NCBI GenBank assembly: GCA_026928255.1
Contig: JAIXKJ010000003.1
Span: 83,833 to 147,832 of the forward strand
From: Anaerolineales bacterium
GTDB taxonomy: Bacteria > Chloroflexota > Anaerolineae > Anaerolineales > Villigracilaceae
DNA: 64,000 bases
Direction of reading: 5' to 3'
Position numbers and translations under genes: made by a program. The stretch's first letter is position 1; each line of letters begins with the position of its first letter. The notes under the pieces are model-generated. The model worked only from the letters and a program-made list of their open reading frames with translations. It searched no databases and was not told the DNA's origin. Positions 16,737-24,207 of the stretch are shown here, piece by piece.

Positions 16737-16765
16737 TTCCACATTCGACGATTTTCAGGTATCCT
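16737..16765 (+). promoter_or_regulatory. xseA promoter, probably giving a leaderless mRNA
   Basis: TTCCAC at 16737-16742, 17-base spacer, TATCCT at 16760-16765, then six bases and the ATG at 16772. No Shine-Dalgarno lies between, so transcription probably starts at the A of the start codon. Confidence 0.55.
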
Positions 16766-16771
16766 GTTTTT

Positions 16772-17974
16772 ATGCAGACCGAACTCTTTCCGCGCGCGCT
16801 GACCGTTTCGCAATTGACTCTTCGCATTCGCAAATTATTGGAAGACAATCCCGAAATGCAAGACGCGCGAGTGAGCGGCGAAATTTCCAATTTGTCGCGC
16901 CCCGCGTCGGGACATATTTACTTCACGCTCAAAGACAAAGGCGCTTCGCTGCGCTGCGTCATGTGGCGCTCGGACGCGCAACGAACGCGCCCCGTTTTGC
17001 AAGAAGGCGCGGCGGTGGAAGCGCGCGGAAAAATCGTCGTTTACGAACCGCAGGGACAATATCAACTCGTCGCCAATTGGATTCGTCCGCAAGGCGAAGG
17101 CGCGCTCTTTCAAGAATTTCTGCGGCTTAAATCCGCGTTGGAAGCGGAAGGCTTGTTCGACGCCGAAAGCAAGCGCGAGATTCCCGAATTCCCGAAAGTA
17201 ATCGGCGTCGTTACTTCGGCGACGGGCGCGGCGTTGCGCGACATGCTTAACACGATTCGTCGTCGTCAGCCGTTGACGCGCGTCATCCTCGCCGCTTCGC
17301 CCGTGCAAGGCGCGGACGCGCCGCCCGCGTTAGTCAACGCGCTTGAAGCGCTGAACCGTCAAAAGCCCGACTTAATTTTGATCGCGCGCGGCGGCGGCTC
17401 GTTGGAAGACTTATGGGCGTTCAACGACGAGCGCGTCGTTCGCGCCGTCGCCGCTTCGTCCGCGCCGACGATTAGCGGCGTGGGACATGAAACCGATTTC
17501 ACGCTGACGGATTTTGTCGCTGACTTGCGCGCCGCGACTCCCACCGCCGCCGCCGAGTTGGCGACCGCCGTCTCGCGGGACGACCTGCAAGCGGAATTGA
17601 CGCATCAATCCTCGCGCCTCGTTGATTTGACCGCGAGTCGAATTTCCGATTCTCGAAATTTGCTCGCGGCGCTGACGGCGCGTTTGCGCTATTATTCGCC
17701 CGCGCGGCGCGTGCAGTTGGAGAATCAGCGCTTGGACGAAATGACGCGCCGCGTCGCTTCGGCGTTGACGCATCGCATCCAATTGCAGGCTTTCCGCGTA
17801 GATGGATTGTCCAAACGCTTGGGCGCGTTGAATCCCGAAAACGTCCTCGCGCGCGGGTACGCCGTCGTTACTCGCGTTGCGGACGGAAAACTCGTCCGCA
17901 ATGCAGAGCAGGCGCAAGGCGCGTTGCGCGTCCGCGTCCGCGACGGAGAATTTGAAGTCGAGCGCGTATCTTAG
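16772..17974 (+). CDS. xseA: Exodeoxyribonuclease VII large subunit
   Basis: Catalytic subunit of the single-strand-specific exonuclease VII (DNA repair, processing of single-stranded ends), 400 aa. N-terminal OB-fold (VSGEISNLSRPASGHIYFTLKD, about 35-60), central catalytic domain with GVVTSATGAALRDML, ARGGGSLEDLWAFNDE and SGVGHETDFTLTDFVADLRAATPTAAAE, then a coiled-coil arm and a C-terminal segment (GYAVVTR). Followed after 12 bases by xseB, the usual pair. Confidence 0.96.
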   Translation: MQTELFPRALTVSQLTLRIRKLLEDNPEMQDARVSGEISNLSRPASGHIYFTLKDKGASLRCVMWRSDAQRTRPVLQEGAAVEARGKIVVYEPQGQYQLVANWIRPQGEGALFQEFLRLKSALEAEGLFDAESKREIPEFPKVIGVVTSATGAALRDMLNTIRRRQPLTRVILAASPVQGADAPPALVNALEALNRQKPDLILIARGGGSLEDLWAFNDERVVRAVAASSAPTISGVGHETDFTLTDFVADLRAATPTAAAELATAVSRDDLQAELTHQSSRLVDLTASRISDSRNLLAALTARLRYYSPARRVQLENQRLDEMTRRVASALTHRIQLQAFRVDGLSKRLGALNPENVLARGYAVVTRVADGKLVRNAEQAQGALRVRVRDGEFEVERVS

Positions 17975-17986
17975 ATTGGAGCAGAG

Positions 17987-18229
17987 ATGGCAAAGGCGAA
18001 ATCTCAAAAACTTGCGGAAGAATTGACTTACGAAGAAGCGCTCGTCGAGTTGGAAGGAATCGTCGCGGCGTTGGAAGAAGGGGAGAATCCGCTTGAAGAG
18101 GCGATTCAACTTTTTGAGCGCGGACAGGCTTTGGTCAAGCGTTGCGGCGCGTTGTTAGAGTCCGCGCAGTTGAAGGTTCAGAAATTAGTCGGCGAAACGC
18201 TTGAAGATTTTGAAGAGGAATCCGAATGA
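17987..18229 (+). CDS. xseB: Exodeoxyribonuclease VII small subunit
   Basis: 80-aa partner that binds the XseA arm and is needed for exonuclease VII activity. The whole protein is the family helical hairpin: LTYEEALVELEGIVAALEEG, then NPLEEAIQLFERGQALVKRC. Its stop overlaps the start of the next gene (ATGA), indicating translational coupling. Confidence 0.95.
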   Translation: MAKAKSQKLAEELTYEEALVELEGIVAALEEGENPLEEAIQLFERGQALVKRCGALLESAQLKVQKLVGETLEDFEEESE

Positions 18230-18678
18230 ATCTTTTGGCGATTTTTCAAAACAAAGTTTTAATCGCCGTGTTGAGCGCCTGGCTGTTGGCGCAGGTTTTT
18301 AAGATTCCGACGGAATACCTCCGCTCGCGGCGGCGGATGTGGGCGATGTTTTTTGCGGCGGGCGGAATGCCTTCTTCGCACACGGCGCTAATGGTGGCGG
18401 GGACGTTGGCGGTCGGTTTGTATTACGGATTTGACAACCCGATTTTTGCGATTGCGACGGGAATTACGATGATCATCGCGCACGATGCGGCGGGGGTGCG
18501 GCGGCAGGCGGGCAAACACGCCGAGCGCATCAACGTCCTCTTTGACGAGTTGCTTCGCGGACATACATGGAGCGAAGACGATTTGAAAGAGGTCATCGGA
18601 CATACGCCGCTGGAAGTGGTCGGCGGAATTATTTTTGGGACGATTGTCGCCGTAACGCAGTGGATGATTTGGAAATAG
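18226..18678 (+). CDS. Divergent PAP2 family protein (YuiD/DUF212-like)
   Basis: Small membrane protein of 150 aa related to acid phosphatase/vanadium haloperoxidases. Motifs GGMPSSHTALM and later AHDAAGVRRQAGKHAERI match the short bacterial YuiD-like branch; membrane segments lie at about 10-27, 55-85 and 130-149. Enzymatic role unproven, possibly lipid-phosphate hydrolysis. Overlaps xseB by four bases and closes the three-gene operon. Confidence 0.85.
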   Translation: MNLLAIFQNKVLIAVLSAWLLAQVFKIPTEYLRSRRRMWAMFFAAGGMPSSHTALMVAGTLAVGLYYGFDNPIFAIATGITMIIAHDAAGVRRQAGKHAERINVLFDELLRGHTWSEDDLKEVIGHTPLEVVGGIIFGTIVAVTQWMIWK

Positions 18679-18687
18679 CGAGAGGAT

Positions 18688-18726
18688 AAATAAAAAAGAC
18701 GCGGCTTGCCCGCGTCTTTTTCGGTT
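18688..18726. terminator. Bidirectional terminator between yuiD-like gene and recA
   Basis: AAAAAGACGCGG-CTTGC-CCGCGTCTTTTT, flanked by A and T runs on both sides; it ends both convergent units. Confidence 0.88.
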
Positions 18727-19828
18727 AAGATTCTTCGTCGGATAAGCCGCCGGAATCCCCGCTGTCGCCCATTTCTAAGGGCAAGGCGATTTCGCCGCTC
18801 AGCGCTTTTTGGCGGATGTATCCTTCAATCTCCGCCATTAGATCGGGGTTGGAGCGCAAGAAATCTTTGGCGTTTTCGCGCCCTTGCCCAAGCCGCACGT
18901 CTCCATAAGAGAAGAACGCGCCGCGCTTTTGGACGACTTCAAATTTTGTGGCGAGGTCGAGTAGGTCGCCCGCTTTGGAAATGCCTTCGTTGAACATGAT
19001 GTCGAACTCCGCCACGCGGAAGGGCGGCGCGACTTTGTTCTTGACGACTTTGACTCGCGTGCGGTTGCCGATGACGTCTTCGCCCATTTTGATGGATTGG
19101 ATGCGGCGCACGTCGAGGCGAATGGACGAATAGAATTTGAGCGCTTGTCCGCCGGTGGTGGTTTCGGGGTTGCCAAACATCACGCCGATTTTTTGACGCA
19201 GTTGATTGGTGAAGATGACCGACGTTTTGGTCTGGTTGATGGCGCCGCTTAATTTGCGAAGCGCTTGCGACATTAAACGCGCTTGCACGCCCATCGTCGC
19301 GTCGCCCATGTCGCCTTCGATTTCGGAGCGCGGCACAAGCGCGGCGACGGAGTCGATGACCACCACGTCCACCGCGCCAGAGCGGACGAGGGTTTCGGCG
19401 GTTTCGAGCGCCTGCTCGCCCGTGTCGGGCTGCGAGACGTAGAGGTTGTCAATGTTCACGCCGAGCCGCGCCGCGTAGACGGGGTCGAGCGCGTGTTCCA
19501 TATCAATGAAGACGGCGGTGCCGCCCGCTTTCTGCGATTCGGCGACGATGTGCAAACAGAGCGTGGTCTTCCCTGACGATTCGGGACCGTAGATTTCGAT
19601 CACTCGCCCGCGCGGGATGCCGCCGATGCCGAGCGCGATGTCGAGCGAGAGCGAGCCGGTAGGGATGATTTCGGTAACCATGCCGTGCGCTTCGCCAAGC
19701 CGCATAATCGAGCCGTCGCCGTAGCGTTTGATCAAGTCGCCGACGGCTTTTTCGAGGACGGCGCGTTTGGCGTTGTCTATGTTGTCCGATTGGACAGGGT
19801 CGGCGGGCGCGGATCGTTTTTTAGCCAT
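18725..19828 (-). CDS. recA: Recombinase RecA
   Basis: ATP-dependent strand-exchange protein and co-protease for LexA cleavage, 367 aa. Walker [11 protein letters not shown] (81-90), [25 protein letters not shown] with loop L1, INQLRQ-type [22 protein letters not shown] around loop L2, and the conserved [12 protein letters not shown]. The acidic Ser/Gly tail is typical. Monocistronic, with an SOS-like promoter (separate entry). Confidence 0.97.
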   Translation of the reverse strand: MAKKRSAPADPVQSDNIDNAKRAVLEKAVGDLIKRYGDGSIMRLGEAHGMVTEIIPTGSLSLDIALGIGGIPRGRVIEIYGPESSGKTTLCLHIVAESQKAGGTAVFIDMEHALDPVYAARLGVNIDNLYVSQPDTGEQALETAETLVRSGAVDVVVIDSVAALVPRSEIEGDMGDATMGVQARLMSQALRKLSGAINQTKTSVIFTNQLRQKIGVMFGNPETTTGGQALKFYSSIRLDVRRIQSIKMGEDVIGNRTRVKVVKNKVAPPFRVAEFDIMFNEGISKAGDLLDLATKFEVVQKRGAFFSYGDVRLGQGRENAKDFLRSNPDLMAEIEGYIRQKALSGEIALPLEMGDSGDSGGLSDEES

Positions 19829-19881
19829 GTGTTAAATCTCCAAAATGAGGTTTTATCAAAATGCGAAAGTTAATGAAGGCG

Positions 19882-19909
19882 AGTATAGCACAGTTGTTCT
19901 AAACGTCAA
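19882..19909 (-). promoter_or_regulatory. recA promoter with LexA-box-like palindrome
   Basis: On the minus strand TTGACG (19909-19904), 16-base spacer, TATACT (19887-19882). Between and overlapping the -10 lies TAGAACAACTGTGCTA (19901-19886), an 11-of-12 arm match to a TAGAAC-N4-GTTCTA palindrome, which resembles the Gram-positive type GAAC-N4-GTTC SOS box. Binding there would block RNA polymerase. Confidence 0.65.
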
Positions 19910-19921
19910 GAGCGAGAACCA

Positions 19922-19946
19922 GAGATGAACGGGGATGAACGGGGAT
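19922..19946. repeat. Period-10 GATGAACGGG repeat
   Basis: Two and a half units of GATGAACGGG upstream of recA. A related copy lies at 29300-29336. Confidence 0.7.
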
Positions 19947-19994
19947 GTTTGTTCGTCGCCGCAGGTTTGGGTTTGAGGGATAACAGTAATGAAG

Positions 19995-20023
19995 CGTCCC
20001 GAAGGTTCAAAACCTTCGGGACG
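19995..20023. repeat. Palindromic repeat CGTCCCGAAGGTT type
   Basis: Thirteen-base perfect arms around CAA. It supplies the last codons and the stop of the Cys-rich gene at 20007. Same architecture (long A/T-centred perfect palindrome with CCGAAG or CCGAG arms) as 21564-21596 and 31112-31143. Confidence 0.8.
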
Positions 20024-20375
20024 GTTTGCCCCCGCCTGATGTTGGCAATGGCGTCCCCTGACTGTTTACTTTCTTGCAATCGTTATTTACGCAAGCATAT
20101 CCTTCTGGACATCTTTTAAGATTATTATCGCATTCTACTTGACGAGGTAGGCATTTGCCTGCGTTGCTAACAATATTACAGCTGCCGACTGGTAAGGCAC
20201 AATATTCTCCCGAACCACAGAGACTATCATTACAACAGTCGTCACCGATATTTGCAAATACTTGAGAATGACATTGAAATATTATCAATAAGAGTAGAAG
20301 CGTCAAAAATAACAGCATATCCGTCTTTACTTTGCCGAAGAGAACCACCATAAACATATGGTAGCAGATTGTCAT
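20007..20375 (-). CDS. Small secreted Cys-rich protein
   Basis: Unrecognised 122-aa protein. A hydrophobic export segment (residues about 20-36; a second ATG at 20318 would start just before it) precedes a Cys-dense stretch with ten Cys between residues about 47 and 99 (DDCCNDSLCGSGEYC, CNIVSNAGKCLP, CDNNLKRCPEGYACVNNDC), probably a disulfide-knot fold. Only 13 bases after the upstream lipoprotein stop, so cotranscribed. No convincing Shine-Dalgarno. The last residues KPSRRF and the TGA come from the palindromic repeat at 19995-20023, so the original C terminus was probably changed by repeat insertion. Function unknown. Confidence 0.6.
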   Translation of the reverse strand: MTICYHMFMVVLFGKVKTDMLLFLTLLLLLIIFQCHSQVFANIGDDCCNDSLCGSGEYCALPVGSCNIVSNAGKCLPRQVECDNNLKRCPEGYACVNNDCKKVNSQGTPLPTSGGGKPSRRF

Positions 20376-20388
20376 TTTTATTCAATGT

Positions 20389-21657
20389 TTATCGGTTTTT
20401 GTTTGAGAAAAAGAAAAGAATTGTTTCCATTTCAGGCGTAATTTGTGCCTGTTCTCCATCGTCTACTAATTTTTGAAGCAACTCATATTTATATGTTACT
20501 CCATTTTGTAATTTCATAAGCGGCTCGATGTACCAAAATTCGTTGCTTGAAAATGTATTTTCCACGGGAGCCGCTGCAAAAAATGAAGGAATTCTTGCAA
20601 TACCTTTATTGTAGAATTTAAAGAAGCCTAAATGGTCAGCAAACGCGCCGTGTAAAACGCCAATCGTCCCATCAGGATTTTTAACCGCAAACCCCACTAA
20701 TCCAAATTTACGCCCAGCATATTTTGAGCCAAATATTTTGCCGTCCAAAATCCCTACTGAAAGTAATTGGTCAGGTTCGCCGCCATCGGCAACGTTGAAC
20801 ATTGGTCCAATGTAATATCCGTCATAATTGGCTTCTTTCGGAAACGGTCTTGCAGTCCACCCATAATTCTTTGACTTCTCAGGGATGACGAACTTCCCGC
20901 TTTGTAGCGCCTCTTTTTCGGCGGCGATCAACTGCGCCATAAAGCCTTCAAAGTCATCGCCGACCTCGTACTCGATATATTTCCCGTCCTTGCGCTCTTC
21001 GTTTGAGATGGGCATAAAGACCATCCCCGCCTGCTCAGGCGACAGCCAAGCGTCGGCGTTGGGGTCGTAGACGGTTTGCGCGTCGCCGCTTGCGTCGCGG
21101 AAGACCTGCCAGCCTTGCGCCACGCTTTCGGGCGGGACGCTCCACTGGTAGTTGACGCGGACTTTGCTGGTCAACACCTCGTCGCCGACGACCAGCGCCT
21201 CAGGGATTTGGTCTGCGGGGATTTGCGCGACTTGGTCGAGACTCTCGTAGCGCTCGACCCACGCCCCATTTTCAAGGTCGTAGTAATCATTGACTTCATT
21301 TCCGTTTTCGTCCGCGCCTGAATATTGGACGAGCATCCCCCAGCCTGCCTCGGCGATGACGGGTTCGCTCCACTGGACTTCTGCGCCCCGCAGGTCAGCG
21401 GGCATTTCGTCAACGGGCGGGGCTTGGGCGATTTTTTGCTCCTCGTCCATTGAGTCCAACTCCGCGCGAGAAAACGACGGCAGAGGAATCTCCGTCGGCG
21501 TGGGGGAAGGGGCAGATTCCCCTCTCCTTGTGGGAGAGGGGTTAGGGGTGAGGGTGGGCGTTAAGACCTCCGAGTTTTCTAAAAACTCGGAGGTCTGCGT
21601 AGCAGGCGCGGCGCAGGCGGCGAGGACGAAGGTCAAGAGAAGGAAGATTCGTTTCAT
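20389..21657 (-). CDS. Lipoprotein of unknown function with repeat-derived linker
   Basis: Predicted surface lipoprotein of 422 aa. MKRIFLLLTFVLAAC gives signal and lipobox; the linker that follows contains residues encoded by two different genomic repeats: SEFLENSEV from the palindrome at 21564-21596 and LTPNPSPTRRGES from the element at 21516-21556. The rest is a soluble domain with no family I recognise (RVNYQWSVPPESVAQGWQVF, YNKGIARIPSFFAAAPVENTF). The ATG at 21657 has a TATAAT six bases upstream and no Shine-Dalgarno, suggesting a leaderless transcript; a GTG two codons earlier is possible. Cotranscribed with the Cys-rich gene downstream. Confidence 0.75.
   Translation of the reverse strand: MKRIFLLLTFVLAACAAPATQTSEFLENSEVLTPTLTPNPSPTRRGESAPSPTPTEIPLPSFSRAELDSMDEEQKIAQAPPVDEMPADLRGAEVQWSEPVIAEAGWGMLVQYSGADENGNEVNDYYDLENGAWVERYESLDQVAQIPADQIPEALVVGDEVLTSKVRVNYQWSVPPESVAQGWQVFRDASGDAQTVYDPNADAWLSPEQAGMVFMPISNEERKDGKYIEYEVGDDFEGFMAQLIAAEKEALQSGKFVIPEKSKNYGWTARPFPKEANYDGYYIGPMFNVADGGEPDQLLSVGILDGKIFGSKYAGRKFGLVGFAVKNPDGTIGVLHGAFADHLGFFKFYNKGIARIPSFFAAAPVENTFSSNEFWYIEPLMKLQNGVTYKYELLQKLVDDGEQAQITPEMETILFFFSNKNR
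21516..21556. repeat. Intragenic CCCTCTCC/GGGAGAGGGG palindromic element
   Basis: Reads CCCCTCTCC, TTGT, GGGAGAGGGG, TTAGGGGTGAGGGT: same family as 1377-1420. In the lipoprotein frame it encodes the LTPNPSPTRRGE stretch, which fits the Pro-rich linker. Confidence 0.8.
21564..21596. repeat. Perfect 15-base-arm palindrome inside a lipoprotein gene
   Basis: AGACCTCCGAGTTTT, CTA, and its exact complement, in frame in the lipoprotein linker just upstream of the other element. It encodes TSEFLENSEV-like residues. Confidence 0.85.
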
Positions 21658-21663
21658 GCCCAC

Positions 21664-21669
21664 ATTATA
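21664..21669 (-). promoter_or_regulatory. -10 element of a probable leaderless lipoprotein mRNA
   Basis: TATAAT on the minus strand (21669-21664), six bases before the ATG at 21657. The -35 region is poor. Confidence 0.45.
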
Positions 21670-21691
21670 GGACGATTCGCCCTTACAAAAT

Positions 21692-22618
21692 TTATACCGC
21701 CCGTATCTTGCGCGGACGAGTCATATAGCCTGCAATCTCGCCCGCTAAGCGGGCGTTGTTGAGCAAGAGCGCGAGGTTGGCTTGCAGCGTTCTGTTTTGC
21801 GTCAACTCGCCGACGCGCCCCAGCAAATACGGCGTAACCGCCTGCCCGTGAATGCCTCGCTCCTGCGCTTCGGCGGAGGCTTGCGCGATGATCGGCTGCA
21901 TTTCAGCGGCGGGGATGGCGTCGGCTGCGGGGATGGGGTTTGCCACCAGCACGGCGCTTCGCAGCCCCAGCCCCCAATGCGTTTGGGCAAACTGCGCGAT
22001 CTCTTGCGCCGAATCCAAACGGACGCTGACTTTGAGTCCGCTTTCGCGCGAGTAAAAGGCGGGAAATTCATCGGCGCGATAACCGACGAGCGGCACGCCC
22101 ATAGTTTCCAAATATTCAATCGTCGCGGGCAAATCCAAAATAGACTTCGCGCCCGCGCAGACGACAATCAGCGGAATCTCCGCCAGCGCTTTCATGTCGG
22201 TAGAAATGTCAAACGCGGACTCTTTATGCACGCCGCCGATTCCGCCGGTGGCGAAAACTTGAACGCCCGCCATGTGCGCGGCGAACATCGTCCCCGCTAC
22301 CGTTGTACCGCCGTCTTGTTTTTTGGTCAGCGCCGTCGCAAAGTCGCGCAGACTCACTTTCAGCGCCGAGTCGCTTTCAGAAAGCCGAATCAGTTCCGCG
22401 TCTGAAAGCCCGACGCGAATTTTTCCGTCGAGCAAGGCGACGGTGGCGGGCGTCGCATTTTTTTCGCGGATTTGATTTTCCATGTCCCGCGCTAATTCTA
22501 AATTTTGCGGGCGCGGCAGCCCGTGCGTAACGACGGTGGATTCGAGCGCGACGACTGGCGAGCCGAAATTAAGCGCGCGCGCAACGTCGGCGGAAAGTTC
22601 AAGGTGCGAATTTTGCAT
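21692..22618 (-). CDS. psuG: Pseudouridine-5'-phosphate glycosidase
   Basis: Splits pseudouridine 5'-phosphate into uracil and ribose 5-phosphate. The 308-aa protein carries the family signature blocks: VVALESTVVTHGLPRPQN near the N terminus, TPATVALLDGKIRVGL (catalytic Lys region), GGTTVAGTMFAAHMAGVQVFATGGIGGVH and GYRADEFPAFYSRESG. GGAGG lies before the ATG, 3 bases after the stop of the SPFH-like gene, so it is the last gene of that operon. The usual kinase partner psuK is not adjacent; a PfkB kinase is encoded at 46280. Confidence 0.95.
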   Translation of the reverse strand: MQNSHLELSADVARALNFGSPVVALESTVVTHGLPRPQNLELARDMENQIREKNATPATVALLDGKIRVGLSDAELIRLSESDSALKVSLRDFATALTKKQDGGTTVAGTMFAAHMAGVQVFATGGIGGVHKESAFDISTDMKALAEIPLIVVCAGAKSILDLPATIEYLETMGVPLVGYRADEFPAFYSRESGLKVSVRLDSAQEIAQFAQTHWGLGLRSAVLVANPIPAADAIPAAEMQPIIAQASAEAQERGIHGQAVTPYLLGRVGELTQNRTLQANLALLLNNARLAGEIAGYMTRPRKIRAV

Positions 22619-22620
22619 GG

Positions 22621-24207
22621 TTAACCTCCAATGAAGTGGAAAAGGTGATGGTCAATGTCGCGCAGGGCTTTGTCAATTCTTGCGATTTCGATTTGCTTGT
22701 TGACTGGCGAACGATTTTCTTTTTGGATGAGTTCGCGCGCGGCGATTAGTTCTTTGCGAAAGGCTTTGAGGATTTCTGTCGCCGCGTTTTTTTGCGGCGC
22801 GGAATCTCGAATCTGCTGGCGGATGGCGGGGCTGAAAGAGATGGCGGGGTTGTCGTGTATGACTTTTGAGAGGCGCGTTACGTCGTTGTCTGAAAGCGAG
22901 CGGCTGTCTCTGCCGCTGTTGGCGCGTTCAAAACTGTTGACGATGACCGAGGCGACTAACTCGCGCAGTTCTTGCGTCTCTTGACGTTTGGCAAGGCGAT
23001 TCATTTGGCTGCGTCGTCGCGCGTTTTCGCGGCGCATTTCCCAGCCGCTCTTCAATTCTTTGAAAATTAATTCGGAGGGAAATTTCCAAGTGCCGATGTC
23101 AATCCAATGAATGACGACGCCGAGTTGCGCGGCTTTTTCTTTGAATTCGGGGCTGTAAAATCGCGCGGTGATTTTAGAACGCGATTCAAAATTCGGCGGG
23201 TTGACGACGCCCGCGCCGCTGGCGGCGGTCTGTTCGCCCGTCATCTCGAAGCGCAGCGTTTGATTTTCGGTTTCGCCTTCGTTCACGTCGTCCACTTCTT
23301 TATAACTGACGGTGGCGAGCAATTCGCTCAACGTGTGCGACGAAATAATTTCCTCTAACTCGGCGGCGATGAGCGGAATGACGGTCGTGTCCCAAGGGAA
23401 AGAAACGCCGCTCGGTTTGGGCGCGGGATAAACGACGGCTTGATTGTAAACCAGCGCGCAAATGGCGCTTTCGTCGAGGTGATGCGGATTCGCGTCGGAG
23501 GCTTGCGCTTCGGGTTTGCGAAAAAGCCCGAAGAGAATTTCGACGTTGCGCGCTTCCAACGGGATGCCGTCTTTCGTGCGCGAGCGAACGGAGATCTTCG
23601 TCTTTTGGTCGCGCAAACTGACGATGGCAAACTGGCGTTGACCCGCTTCGTCCGACTCGCCAATTTCGCGCAGACGCGCAAAACTGCTCATCTTCCACGC
23701 CTTCTCTCGCGGATAAATAATTTCAGGCGAGCCGTCGGCGCGTTCCATCAGCGCGACGTTATCGAGATTAACTTGAATGAAGCCGGGACCGCCGACTTGA
23801 ATCACCGGCGATTCTTCGTCCTTTTCTGAAATCGTTCCGTCTTCGATGACAATCTTGCCGACGCCTTTTCCAAAAGCCACTTCTTGCAAAAAACTGTCGG
23901 CGACGGTTTCGTCGTCCAACTCGTAAATGTCCGATAAATAATCGGCGGCTTTATAACGCGCGACTTTTTGCGAAACTTCAAAGAGCGGAATATAAACGAC
24001 AAGGCTTAATACGAGGACGGTCAAACGTTGAACGACGGTTTGCGCGAGGAAAAAAAAAGGGACGAGCGTCAACCCGCCTAATAGCGCGCAAACGATGATG
24101 CGCGCATACTTTCGCATGGCAACGCGAAAAGCCGTTCCCGCGTCGTCCAGCGCAAAGAGGCGCGGAATGGCTTCTTCGCCGCGGCGGCGAATGTCGCCCG
24201 CGTTCAC
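22621..24207 (-). CDS. Divergent SPFH/band-7-like membrane protein (downstream of pair)
   Basis: Membrane protein of 528 aa. Two membrane helices at about 36-57 and 61-79, then a beta-rich region resembling an SPFH core (GKGVGKIVIEDGTISEKDEESPVIQVGGPGFIQVNLDN, KISVRSRTKDGIPLEARNVEILFG) and a long helical region 390-520 (MRRENARRRSQMNRLAKRQ). The frame reaches 24267, but GTG at 24207 overlaps the upstream stop as GTGA and has GGAGG before it, so it is chosen. Probably forms a hetero-oligomer with the neighbour at 24204-25613. Exact role unknown; the family call is by pattern, not search. Confidence 0.65.
   Translation of the reverse strand: MNAGDIRRRGEEAIPRLFALDDAGTAFRVAMRKYARIIVCALLGGLTLVPFFFLAQTVVQRLTVLVLSLVVYIPLFEVSQKVARYKAADYLSDIYELDDETVADSFLQEVAFGKGVGKIVIEDGTISEKDEESPVIQVGGPGFIQVNLDNVALMERADGSPEIIYPREKAWKMSSFARLREIGESDEAGQRQFAIVSLRDQKTKISVRSRTKDGIPLEARNVEILFGLFRKPEAQASDANPHHLDESAICALVYNQAVVYPAPKPSGVSFPWDTTVIPLIAAELEEIISSHTLSELLATVSYKEVDDVNEGETENQTLRFEMTGEQTAASGAGVVNPPNFESRSKITARFYSPEFKEKAAQLGVVIHWIDIGTWKFPSELIFKELKSGWEMRRENARRRSQMNRLAKRQETQELRELVASVIVNSFERANSGRDSRSLSDNDVTRLSKVIHDNPAISFSPAIRQQIRDSAPQKNAATEILKAFRKELIAARELIQKENRSPVNKQIEIARIDKALRDIDHHLFHFIGG

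Noticed and set aside
20318..20375. Start of the Cys-rich gene at 20375 versus 20318
   Set aside because: Neither has a good Shine-Dalgarno; the longer form was kept because of tight linkage to the upstream stop, and the shorter form is mentioned as an alternative.
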